Under the pieces are notes generated by a model, which made no database searches, was not told the origin of the DNA, and saw only the letters and a program-made list of their open reading frames with translations. A program made the position numbers and the translations under genes. This document shows, piece by piece, positions 1-6,891 of a DNA stretch of 12,331 nt. The DNA comes from Paracoccaceae bacterium (GTDB lineage Bacteria; Pseudomonadota; Alphaproteobacteria; Rhodobacterales; Rhodobacteraceae), in contig CABZJG010000032.1 of assembly GCA_902525995.1 (NCBI GenBank), positions 1 to 12,331 on the forward strand, in the 5' to 3' direction. Every line of letters starts with the position of its first letter. The first letter of the stretch is position 1.

Positions 1-74
1 ATCCCGAACTGAAAATTTGTCAGTTTAGGGGGTTTGACCGACGCATACTCAACGACCGCCCCATACACGGCCCA
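1..74. other. Window edge downstream of the PPOX gene; no gene seen
   Basis: No coding region is supported here; the two ATG codons on the minus strand open only very short frames. A short inverted repeat, AACTGA (7-12) and TCAGTT (20-25) with a 7-nt loop, lies about 50 nt past the stop codon of the minus-strand operon. It is AT-rich and has no T-tract on either side, so it is at best a weak transcript end. Confidence 0.3.
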
Positions 75-677
75 TCACCATAGCGTTTTGACTGCACGCT
101 CTGGCCAAGATCTATCAAACTCCTGCCCACCCGCTTGACCGTCGCTGGCTTCGGCAATGATCTCGCCCATGGTTGGTAAATCCTGTGTCTCGCTGCCATC
201 CCACAAACCCGAGCGCAGCAGGGCGCGGGAACATTGGATATAGACTTCCGCGATTTTGATCACAATCACCGTTTCCGGACGTGTACCTTTGCGTTCAAAT
301 CCAGCCCGCAATTGAGTATCAGTGGTTAATTTGGCCTGCCCGTTGACGCGCACAACCTCATTGCTGCCCGTGACCATGAACATCAAAGACACCCGCCCGT
401 CCTCAACAATATTGCGCAGGCTATCCAGCCGGTTATTGCCGCGCCAGTCGGGCATCAAAAGGGTTTGTGCATCGCTGATCTGCACCACCGGTCCGACGTC
501 TCCACGTGGGCTTCCGTCCGTCCCATCAGGTCCGGTGGTCGTCAGCACACAAAACTTTGATGCTGCAATCCATTTCGCATAAAGCGGGGTCAGAATATGA
601 GATACTTTTTGCAGAGAGGCCCCAACAGGTTGACCATAAAGCCCCAATAAATCATCCAGCTTTTCGATATACTTCAT
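75..677 (-). CDS. PPOX-type FMN-binding flavoprotein (pyridoxamine 5'-phosphate oxidase family)
   Basis: The 200-residue protein has the split-barrel flavin-binding fold pattern of the pyridoxamine phosphate oxidase superfamily. It resembles the subgroup of about 200 residues annotated as FMN-dependent PPOX flavoproteins (MSMEG_1061-like) rather than true PdxH. Visible markers are a beta-strand entry at residues 40-48, the SPRGD motif at 56-60, and PDWRGNNRLDSLRNI at 76-90, a region expected to contact the flavin phosphate. There is no signal peptide, so it should be cytoplasmic. It starts with ATG inside the 3' end of plsC (26-nt overlap) and is the last visible gene of the ftsE-ftsX-plsC operon. 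Substrate is unknown; members of this superfamily bind FMN, F420 or heme, and FMN is only the most likely. Family assignment is firm, function is not. Confidence 0.88.
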   Translation of the reverse strand: MKYIEKLDDLLGLYGQPVGASLQKVSHILTPLYAKWIAASKFCVLTTTGPDGTDGSPRGDVGPVVQISDAQTLLMPDWRGNNRLDSLRNIVEDGRVSLMFMVTGSNEVVRVNGQAKLTTDTQLRAGFERKGTRPETVIVIKIAEVYIQCSRALLRSGLWDGSETQDLPTMGEIIAEASDGQAGGQEFDRSWPERAVKTLW

Positions 678-1398
678 GATTTTTCGCCTCTTGCATCAAA
701 CTGTCTGACTGGGTCTCAACCATATTTTCCAATTGGGTCAAGAAATCTTCTTTGTTCAACCCCGGTTTAATTGTCGGCAAAAATTCGACAATCGCCAGCC
801 CTGGTTTGCGGTAAACACCCCGCCGTGGCCAAAAAATCCCCACGTTGGTCGCCGCGGGCACGCAAGGTTGACCAGTTTCTTTGTAAAGCACCGCCGCGCC
901 CACCTTATAGGGGACTTTCGCTCCCGGAGCGACACGCGTGCCTTGAGGATAAATGACAAGCTGACCCGCATGCGCCTTGCCATTGCTGATATCTGCTATC
1001 ATTTTCTTTATCGCTTCGGCCCGGCGGCCACGCTTTACCGGAATGCAATCTAAAAAATAGGCATACCAACCAACAATCGGCGCCCATTTAAGGATATCCT
1101 TCATGATAAACTTTGGCTTTGGAATAACGCTAACAATTAAAATAATATCAAAGAAACTTTGATGTTTACTGGCGATCAAAACGCCATCCGTTGGAATCGG
1201 ACCGCGGATTTCAGATTTTAGCCCTATCATCCACCCAGCAGTCCAACGCACCCACCTGCAATAGGTGCGCACTGTAAAACAGGCAAAGCGATGGCTTACA
1301 GCAGACAATGGGGCAAAGGCCACACCAATAACAGCCATCATAAGATACATTTGTATGGAAAATACAAACGAGAGTAGCCAACGGACCGCATATCGCAT
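652..1398 (-). CDS. plsC: 1-acyl-sn-glycerol-3-phosphate acyltransferase (PlsC/LPLAT family)
   Basis: The 248-residue membrane-associated acyltransferase would transfer a fatty acyl chain to the 2-position of lysophosphatidic acid, making phosphatidic acid for phospholipid synthesis. A hydrophobic N-terminal segment (about residues 8-30) should anchor it in the inner membrane. The catalytic HX4D box is KHQSFFD, with H79 and D84. The second conserved block is YPQGTR at 150-155, where the common FPEGTR glutamate is replaced by glutamine. Block IV is VPAATNVG at 180-187. The ATG overlaps the ftsX stop by one base (TAATG), and the 3' end overlaps the PPOX gene, so translation is probably coupled along the operon. 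Several paralogous lyso-lipid acyltransferases share these motifs, for example ornithine-lipid OlsA, so the exact acceptor is inferred. Confidence 0.9.
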   Translation of the reverse strand: MRYAVRWLLSFVFSIQMYLMMAVIGVAFAPLSAVSHRFACFTVRTYCRWVRWTAGWMIGLKSEIRGPIPTDGVLIASKHQSFFDIILIVSVIPKPKFIMKDILKWAPIVGWYAYFLDCIPVKRGRRAEAIKKMIADISNGKAHAGQLVIYPQGTRVAPGAKVPYKVGAAVLYKETGQPCVPAATNVGIFWPRRGVYRKPGLAIVEFLPTIKPGLNKEDFLTQLENMVETQSDSLMQEAKNHEVYRKAG

Positions 1399-2303
1399 TA
1401 TCGAAGTCTCCGCAGTTCACGGCGGGTCGCCTGCCGGGTTGCAAAAAAAGCCACAGCCGCAATGATCGGCGGCAAGGCCAGCAACCACAGCCATTGAAGC
1501 TGTTGAAAACCAAGTCCTGACAAAATCATCGCCTGATCCTTTTTTGACGGCAAAAGATACATGGCCAAAGCGCCGGCGGCGGTGCCAATAGCCGCGCCGA
1601 AAAAAGCCCGCAAGGTAAAGCGGCGCACGAAAGCCGAAGCAATATAGCTGTCGCGCGCGCCGATCAGGCGCAGCACCGCAACCACCTGAGCATTGGCTGC
1701 CATGGCTGCCCGTGTCGCAAGGGTGATCATGGCCGCGCTGGTGGCCCCCATCAACACGATAGAAAACAGCCCCAAAGCCCAAACCCGCTGGGCTGCTTTG
1801 ACCAAGGGGCGCTGCCAACGGCTGTGATCGTCCAGCACCGCTCCGGGCACTTCGGCTGCTAGCCGCAAACGTAGCCCCTGCGGATCATAACCCCGCCCAT
1901 CTTCACGGATATCAATAAGGCGCGGAACAGGAAGCGCATCGACCGGCAGGTCAGGGCCAAACCAAGGCTCTAAAAGTGCCTGCTGTTCTTCAGGTGTAAT
2001 CACCCGCACTTCGGCAATCCCCGGTGTAGTTTTGAGAACTTGAACCGCCTGCGCCAATTGGCTATCCATCTGCTCGGCCGGGGCCAAGATGCGCAACGTC
2101 GCACCGCCTGCGAGGGCTGCGCTCCAACGATCCGATAACCGGTCTGCAGCTAGCGCGAGGGCCAATGCAAACACCACCAAGAACGCCATGGCCGCAGAGG
2201 TAAAGGTCGTCAGACCAGCCGTAAACCCAGTGGGCGGCACCACCCGGTCCCGACTGCCATCATGTGAAATCGGCAGCCCGCTATCGTCTTTGGACGCACT
2301 CAT
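1398..2303 (-). CDS. ftsX: Cell-division ABC transporter permease FtsX
   Basis: The 301-residue inner-membrane partner of FtsE. The FtsEX complex acts at the division septum, where in well-studied bacteria ATP hydrolysis by FtsE drives FtsX to activate peptidoglycan hydrolases through periplasmic partners. Topology fits FtsX: a cytoplasmic N-terminus, TM1 at about 33-53, a periplasmic loop of about 120 residues, then TM2 about 175-197, TM3 about 229-250 and TM4 about 270-290. The stretch LRLIGARDSYIASAFVRRF (211-229) lies in the conserved cytoplasmic region before TM3 of FtsX/MacB-type permeases. The N-terminal cytoplasmic extension (about 30 residues) is polar. The ATG overlaps the ftsE stop as ATGA, which supports coupled synthesis of the two subunits. 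Sequence conservation in FtsX is low, and identification rests on topology plus the ftsE neighbour. Confidence 0.9.
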   Translation of the reverse strand: MSASKDDSGLPISHDGSRDRVVPPTGFTAGLTTFTSAAMAFLVVFALALALAADRLSDRWSAALAGGATLRILAPAEQMDSQLAQAVQVLKTTPGIAEVRVITPEEQQALLEPWFGPDLPVDALPVPRLIDIREDGRGYDPQGLRLRLAAEVPGAVLDDHSRWQRPLVKAAQRVWALGLFSIVLMGATSAAMITLATRAAMAANAQVVAVLRLIGARDSYIASAFVRRFTLRAFFGAAIGTAAGALAMYLLPSKKDQAMILSGLGFQQLQWLWLLALPPIIAAVAFFATRQATRRELRRLR

Positions 2304-2995
2304 AGGTTGGCTCCGGCCAATTGCACGCGTTTGTTGTAAATGCGTAATACACGCGCCTGAACTTCGGTTTTTGCGGCGCGTATCAGGCTTAGATCATGGC
2401 TGGCGATGACCACGGTCTTTCCCATACGGTTAAGTTCAACCAGAAGCTGCAAAAGGCGCTGGGACATTTCCCAGTCAACATTTCCGGTGGGCTCATCAGC
2501 CAAAATAATATCCGGTGACATAATTACCGCCCGCGCAAGTGCTGCCCTTTGCCGCTCGCCGCCCGATAATTCAGGCGGCAGCGCATCGGCGCGGTGACCA
2601 AGACCGACCCAGTTCAACAGCTCTTTTAGGTTGGCGCCGTCTGCCAAGCTATCCTGGCCTGCTGCCGCCAATGGCAGGGCGATATTATCCACCACATTCA
2701 AGTGATCTAGAAACTGGCAATCTTGATGCACAACCCCGATGCGGCGACGCGTGAGCGCAATGTCATCTCTGGTCATAGCCCGCAGGTCCTGACCAAAGAT
2801 GGTAATATTGCCAGCAGTGGGCACAAGTGCGCCGTAACACATTTTAAGAAATGTAGTTTTACCAGATCCAGAGGGACCCGTCAGAAAATAAAAAGCCCCT
2901 GACGCGATCGACAGCGTCATTTCTGATAACAGCTCGCCCCCACTATACGTGTAGGCCACATTTTCCAAATCTATCAAATCACGTTCTTTCAACAA
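2300..2995 (-). CDS. ftsE: Cell-division ATP-binding protein FtsE (TTG start)
   Basis: The 231-residue ABC ATPase powers FtsX at the septum. All ABC motifs are present: Walker A GPSGSGKT (40-47), Q-loop Q91 in VHQD, signature LSGGE (143-147), Walker B IILADE (163-168), EPTGNVD D-loop region (168-174) and switch histidine H200. Length matches the usual FtsE (about 220-230). The frame has no ATG: an in-frame TAA sits just upstream, and the available starts are CTG, TTG, TTG, then later TTG and GTG. I chose the TTG at 2995 because an AAAGG ribosome-binding site lies 6 nt upstream (3006-3002). It is first in the operon; its promoter should lie in the 2996-3145 intergenic region, but no convincing -35/-10 pair was found there. 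Confidence 0.95.
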   Translation of the reverse strand: MLKERDLIDLENVAYTYSGGELLSEMTLSIASGAFYFLTGPSGSGKTTFLKMCYGALVPTAGNITIFGQDLRAMTRDDIALTRRRIGVVHQDCQFLDHLNVVDNIALPLAAAGQDSLADGANLKELLNWVGLGHRADALPPELSGGERQRAALARAVIMSPDIILADEPTGNVDWEMSQRLLQLLVELNRMGKTVVIASHDLSLIRAAKTEVQARVLRIYNKRVQLAGANL

Positions 2996-3001
2996 CAGCG
3001 A

Positions 3002-3006
3002 CCTTT
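3002..3006 (-). promoter_or_regulatory. Ribosome-binding site that decides the ftsE TTG start
   Basis: AAAGG on the minus strand, 6 nt before TTG at 2995. Because the frame closes with TAA immediately upstream and holds no ATG near the N-terminus, this site fixes the unusual start codon. A second TTG directly follows the first, leaving a one-codon ambiguity. Confidence 0.6.
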
Positions 3007-3145
3007 ATCTGTGTTGTGCCCCAGCATCGCGCGCGTTGCAATCCATCTTGGCACATAGAAATTCACTTTTCCCTTTTGGCTAAAATATATATTGTGTCAT
3101 AAGGTTAAGGGAAATCGGGAAAATAACGTGATTGAAGAGCCCAAA

Positions 3146-3961
3146 ATGCTACTGGTCTGTCCGAATTGCGGCGCTCAGTATGAAGTGCCAGAAGACCATA
3201 TTCCAAAAAAATATGGTCGTGATGTGCAATGTTCGGCTTGCAATCATACGTGGTTTCAAACCCATCCCGCACAGGATTTACAACCAGCACCCCAAGCTGA
3301 AGTAGAAGATCATGGCTCGTCAGATGAGCCGAGCCATGGGTTTGACCCCTCACAGGCCAGTGAACCAGAGGTAAGCTTGGAGGCACCTTCTGCGGGCACC
3401 GGCCCGCAAATGCCCCCTTTAAGGCAAAGAAGATCACTGCATCCTTCTGTTGCTGGTGTGCTGCGTGAAGAAGCCAAACGCGAAGTGGAAGAACGCGGCA
3501 GCAATGCGCCGCAAGTGCCCGAAAGCTCTGCCCGATCAGGGTCTTCTGATCAGGCCCGCGAGGCTGATATGGATATGCAGGCCCTAGAAGCCCTCTACCA
3601 AAATAGCGAAAAAACCGCAAAAAGCACGCGAGGGGCCTTATTACCGGATATTGATGAGATTAATTCGACCCTCAGCACCAGCGGTACGGAATGGCCAAGC
3701 GATACGGACGCTTCAAAAGAAATTGCGCAAAAAGGACAGCGCAGGCTGGGGTTTTTACTCGGTATTGCGATTATTGTTGCTGCAGCCGCCCTTTATTATT
3801 TTGCCGACAGATTGGGCGATCGTATCCCCAGCTTGCAACAACCGCTCGAGCTTTACCAGCAATGGATCAATAATATGCGTATCGTGTTGGACCAATGGAT
3901 ACGTCAGGCCATCGATTGGCTGCAAACACAGTGGGCAGTGCTCCGAGCACCCACGCAATAG
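3146..3961 (+). CDS. MJ0042-type zinc-ribbon, single-pass membrane protein
   Basis: The 271-residue protein begins with a zinc ribbon: CPNC at residues 5-8 and CSAC at 29-32, with the RDVQCSACNHTWF context typical of the MJ0042 zinc-finger family. A long acidic, proline- and serine-rich, probably disordered segment (about 40-195) follows. It includes LPDIDEINSTL (166-176), which looks like a conserved short linear motif. One hydrophobic helix at about 201-220 predicts a membrane anchor. The C-terminus (221-271) is tryptophan- and glutamine-rich. I chose ATG 3146 because family members start a few residues before the first CPNC; a GTG at 3128 with GGGA upstream would add six residues. It is divergent from ftsE and convergent with lysA. 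The function of this family is not established. An envelope or division role is only suggested by its place beside ftsEX. Confidence 0.85.
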   Translation: MLLVCPNCGAQYEVPEDHIPKKYGRDVQCSACNHTWFQTHPAQDLQPAPQAEVEDHGSSDEPSHGFDPSQASEPEVSLEAPSAGTGPQMPPLRQRRSLHPSVAGVLREEAKREVEERGSNAPQVPESSARSGSSDQAREADMDMQALEALYQNSEKTAKSTRGALLPDIDEINSTLSTSGTEWPSDTDASKEIAQKGQRRLGFLLGIAIIVAAAALYYFADRLGDRIPSLQQPLELYQQWINNMRIVLDQWIRQAIDWLQTQWAVLRAPTQ

Positions 3962-4041
3962 TGACCATCAGCCGATCCACCGTTTAGACCAATTAGCCCA
4001 GCGGAAACTGTCATATCATTTTGCACTACAGGCGAATTTGC

Positions 4042-5307
4042 TTACAGCCAATCAGGCAAACTATCGCGATTAATGATTTCATCATAGCTTGGACGGGCGC
4101 GAATAACCGCAAATTGATCCCCGTTCACAAGCACCTCGGGGATCAAGGGCCTGGTATTATACTCGCTGGCCATAACCGAGCCATAAGCGCCTGCAGAGCG
4201 AAACGCTACAAGATCGCCCTGCTGTTGGGCCACCAGAGGACGGCCTTTGGCAAAGGTGTCACCGCTTTCGCAAACTGGTCCGACGATATCATAGACCGCC
4301 GGTTCGCTGTCGGCTGCCGGCTCGAGTACGGGAACAATATCGTGATGCGCATCATACATCGCAGGACGCACCAGATCATTCATTGCTGCATCCAGGATTA
4401 AAAATTCACGGTCCTCACCTGATTTTACATAAATCACTGAGCTCACCAAAAGCCCCGCATTGCCTGCAATCAACCGGCCCGGTTCAATTTCAATTTCACA
4501 GCCAAGATGCCCCAACTCGCGCTTGACCATTGCCCCATAATCCGTGGGCAATGGTGGCGCTTCGTTTGAGCGGGTATAAGGAATGCCCAAGCCGCCGCCC
4601 AAATCAAGCCGCCGAATATTATGCCCATCGGCCCGCAATGTTTCAGTCAATTCGGCCACTTTGCGATACGCGGCCATAAAGGGCTCTAATTCGGTCAACT
4701 GGCTACCGATATGAACATCAATGCCCACAACTTCCAACCCTTTGAGCCGCGCAGCTAGGGCATAAACCTCGCGCGCACGTGAGATGGGAATACCAAACTT
4801 GTTTTCAGACTTTCCCGTGGCAATTTTCGCGTGGGTTTTGGCATCAACATCGGGATTGACCCGGATTGTGATCGGCGCGGTAGATCCAAGCGATAAGGCC
4901 ACTTCATTCAAAAGATATAATTCCGGCTCGCTTTCAATGTTAAACTGGCGCACCCCGCCCTGCAGCGCTTGGTGCATTTCACCGCGGGTTTTCCCCACAC
5001 CGGAAAAGACGATCCGTTCGCCCGGCACGCCTGCTGCACGGGCGCGCAGATACTCACCGCCCGAAACCACATCCATGCCCGCGCCAAGATCACCAAGGGT
5101 TTTGAGGATCGCCTGATTAGACGCCGCTTTCATTGCAAAACACACCAAATGATCCAGCCCATCGAGAGCTTCATCAAACAGTTTGAAATGGCGGATCAAT
5201 GTGGCAGTTGAATAAACATAAAACGGCGTACCCACCTGCGCGGCGATCTCTTGAATTGCCACATCTTCAGCTTGCAGCCTGCCATCGCGATAAAGAAAAT
5301 GATCCAT
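4042..5307 (-). CDS. lysA: Diaminopimelate decarboxylase
   Basis: The 421-residue PLP enzyme catalyses the last step of lysine synthesis, meso-diaminopimelate to L-lysine plus CO2, in the cytoplasm. It has the fold-type III alanine-racemase-like barrel followed by a beta domain. Key features are the PLP lysine K60 in FAMKAASN, H199 in DVHIGSQ, the phosphate-binding glycine loop DLGGGLG (235-241), EPGRLI (275-280), and the CESGD motif (346-350), whose cysteine acts across the dimer interface. Length is normal. AAGG lies just before the ATG, with GGGG further up. In many proteobacteria lysA directly follows argH and a small lipoprotein. Here an aminotransferase gene sits between, and lysA has its own 135-nt upstream gap, in which I see no clear promoter or terminator. 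Confidence 0.97.
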   Translation of the reverse strand: MDHFLYRDGRLQAEDVAIQEIAAQVGTPFYVYSTATLIRHFKLFDEALDGLDHLVCFAMKAASNQAILKTLGDLGAGMDVVSGGEYLRARAAGVPGERIVFSGVGKTRGEMHQALQGGVRQFNIESEPELYLLNEVALSLGSTAPITIRVNPDVDAKTHAKIATGKSENKFGIPISRAREVYALAARLKGLEVVGIDVHIGSQLTELEPFMAAYRKVAELTETLRADGHNIRRLDLGGGLGIPYTRSNEAPPLPTDYGAMVKRELGHLGCEIEIEPGRLIAGNAGLLVSSVIYVKSGEDREFLILDAAMNDLVRPAMYDAHHDIVPVLEPAADSEPAVYDIVGPVCESGDTFAKGRPLVAQQQGDLVAFRSAGAYGSVMASEYNTRPLIPEVLVNGDQFAVIRARPSYDEIINRDSLPDWL

Positions 5308-5442
5308 AATCCTTGCCCCGGTTGAATAGATCGGATGTGAAGATCACCTAGACCATTCAGCATGTTAAGAAAACCCTTGTCCTGACAGAAGCGCGCCCAG
5401 CAAGCTACGTCTTGTGTCCAAAAGGAATGTTTTTACCCTGTA

Positions 5443-6615
5443 TTAGCTCAAAAGTGGTCGGATACGGTCAATTGCACGTTCAATATTCTCTGTGCTGTTC
5501 GCATAGGAAAACCGGATAAAACCTTCTCCATGAACCCCAAAGCTGGTGCCGGCAATTGTGGCCACACCGGCCTGCTCCAAAAACAGGTCCTGAGCGTCTT
5601 TGGCGCTTAACCCGGTGCCAGTAATATTTGGAAACGCGTAAAACGCACCAGCAGCATCGGTGCAGCGAACGCCCGGCAAATCATTCAAAGCCTCCATAAT
5701 AATCCGCCGCCGGTTGTCAAACTCGGCCACCATTTGATGCACTGCATCCTTGGGCCCGGTCAGCGCTGCAAGGCCGGCGAATTGCGCCGCGGCATTAACG
5801 CATGAATGGTCATTAATGCATAGGCGCGTCACCGGATCGACCATGGCATCGGGCCACACTGCATAGCCCATTCGCCATCCGGTCATCGCGTAGGTTTTAG
5901 ACCATCCATCCAGCACAATCAGCCGGTCGCGTATTTCAGGATAATTCAGCAGGCTCACATGGGTGCGCCCATCGTACAGCATTTCGCTATAAATCTCATC
6001 CGACAGAATGGCCACATGTGGGTGCTGGCGTAAACCGGTCACCAATTTGTCGATCTGGTCTTTTGGCGTTACGCCGCCCGTTGGGTTGGCAGGGCTATTA
6101 ATGATGATCAACCGGGTCCGTTCATTAATTTGCGACAGCACCGTATCTGCATCGAACGCAAACCCGTTTTGCTCACTCAACGCCATTGGAACAGCTTTGG
6201 CGCCGCTGTAACGGATCACGGATTCGTAAATTGGAAAGCCGGGATTGGGATAAATAATTTCTGCGCCCGGTTCGCCAAACATCAAAATAGCAAAAAACAT
6301 CGTCGGCTTTCCGCCGGGCACCACAATAACGTTGTCGGGGTTCACATCCGCGCCGTGCCGCGCCGCAAGATCTTCGGCCACCGCGGTTCTAAGTTGGGGT
6401 AGTCCATTGGCTGGCGTATAGCCATGATGGCCCTCCTGCAACGCTTTGATGCCAGCCTGTACAATATGGTCAGGGGTGCGAAAGTCGGGTTGGCCAATCC
6501 CCAGATTAATAATGTCCTTGCCCTCTGCGGCCAATTTTTGGGCCCGCGCCAGAACGATAAAGGCGGACTCTGTACCCAGACGGGAAATACCTTTGGAAAA
6601 CTTTAGCTCTGACAT
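5443..6615 (-). CDS. PLP-dependent class I/II aminotransferase (AspC-like)
   Basis: The 390-residue fold-type I aminotransferase is cytoplasmic and probably uses an amino acid and a 2-oxo acid. Visible motifs are the N-terminal LGIGQPDF (38-45), NSPANPTGG (173-181), SDEIYSE (205-211) with D206 for the PLP ring nitrogen, the Schiff-base lysine K240 in GWSKTYAMTGWRMGY, and R368 in IRFS for the substrate alpha-carboxylate. This places it among subgroup I-gamma aminotransferases, which include aspartate/prephenate and various promiscuous enzymes. I chose the ATG at 6615, which has GAGG five nt upstream; a GTG three bases earlier would be too close to that site. The neighbours argH and lysA suggest amino-acid metabolism, but the substrate cannot be read from sequence. 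It appears to have its own promoter (see 6728-6781). Confidence 0.92.
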   Translation of the reverse strand: MSELKFSKGISRLGTESAFIVLARAQKLAAEGKDIINLGIGQPDFRTPDHIVQAGIKALQEGHHGYTPANGLPQLRTAVAEDLAARHGADVNPDNVIVVPGGKPTMFFAILMFGEPGAEIIYPNPGFPIYESVIRYSGAKAVPMALSEQNGFAFDADTVLSQINERTRLIIINSPANPTGGVTPKDQIDKLVTGLRQHPHVAILSDEIYSEMLYDGRTHVSLLNYPEIRDRLIVLDGWSKTYAMTGWRMGYAVWPDAMVDPVTRLCINDHSCVNAAAQFAGLAALTGPKDAVHQMVAEFDNRRRIIMEALNDLPGVRCTDAAGAFYAFPNITGTGLSAKDAQDLFLEQAGVATIAGTSFGVHGEGFIRFSYANSTENIERAIDRIRPLLS

Positions 6616-6746
6616 CACGACCTCAAATTTTACTGACCATCGCCGGACTTGCCAATCGAAGTCACATCAGTTGCTTTTGGCGACACTATCCGGCTCTGTA
6701 AACCTGTCCACATTAGCACTTTCTGTCAATTGGAAAAGGTTAAAAT

Positions 6747-6767
6747 TAATGTTCAATTTCAACATTA
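6747..6767. promoter_or_regulatory. Candidate operator: TAATGTT-N7-AACATTA palindrome
   Basis: A perfect 7-bp inverted repeat with a 7-nt centre, overlapping the TATAAT of the predicted aminotransferase promoter. It has the size and dyad form of a dimeric regulator site, and its position over the -10 suggests repression. A transcribed AT-rich hairpin is the alternative reading. Confidence 0.4.
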
Positions 6768-6772
6768 TAGCA
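6764..6772 (-). promoter_or_regulatory. Extended -10 promoter for the aminotransferase gene
   Basis: TGCTATAAT on the minus strand is a perfect TATAAT preceded by TGN, the extended -10 form that can work without a good -35. No convincing -35 lies 16-18 bp upstream. Transcription would start near 6757, giving a leader of about 140 nt before the ATG at 6615. Confidence 0.45.
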
Positions 6773-6786
6773 AAATTGGAACAGGG

Positions 6787-6891
6787 TTATTCTGTATCCT
6801 GTTCGCTAGGCGGAACTGGTAATCCATCAACGCCGCAGCCTGTGGTGAAACCGAGCAGAGCCGTCACTAATAGCACTTTGCAAATATTCAT
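6787..6891 (-). CDS. Small LptM-like lipoprotein downstream of argH (34 aa)
   Basis: The 34-residue peptide has a short N-terminus with one lysine (K5), a hydrophobic core VLLVTALLGF (6-15), and a lipobox ending in TTGC with C19 as the lipidated cysteine. The mature part is CGVDGLPVPPSEQDTE. The mature start CG-x-x-G followed by proline-containing PP matches the LptM/YifL lipoprotein family, whose E. coli member assists assembly of the LPS translocon LptDE in the outer membrane. Position also fits, because this family is typically found just after argH or next to lysA or dapF. The ATG overlaps the argH stop as ATGA, so it is translated by coupling. The threonine at -3 of the lipobox is less usual than leucine. 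It is shorter than the E. coli protein, keeping little beyond the conserved N-terminal motif. Confidence 0.82.
   Translation of the reverse strand: MNICKVLLVTALLGFTTGCGVDGLPVPPSEQDTE

Larger units (their letters stand above)
6728..6781. repeat. Direct repeats AATTGGAA flanking a promoter-like palindrome
   Basis: AATTGGAA occurs at 6728-6735 and again at 6774-6781, same orientation, start-to-start 46 bp. Between them lie the palindrome at 6747-6767 and the extended -10 element. The arrangement looks like paired regulator half-sites around a core promoter. Eight-base AT-rich repeats can arise by chance. Confidence 0.4.

Noticed and set aside
7..25. AACTGA-N7-TCAGTT hairpin as terminator of the ftsE operon
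   Set aside because: AT-rich six-bp stem without a T-tract in either direction.
3048..3066. Sigma-54-like TTGGCAC before the zinc-ribbon gene
   Set aside because: The downstream TTGC half at the required spacing is missing.
4021..4401. 126-codon plus-strand frame over lysA
   Set aside because: A shadow of lysA, whose own frame carries all family motifs.
6701..6729. Perfect -35 TTGACA on the minus strand (6729-6724) as a second aminotransferase promoter
   Set aside because: No acceptable -10 at 16-18 bp; the best hexamer there matches only two bases.
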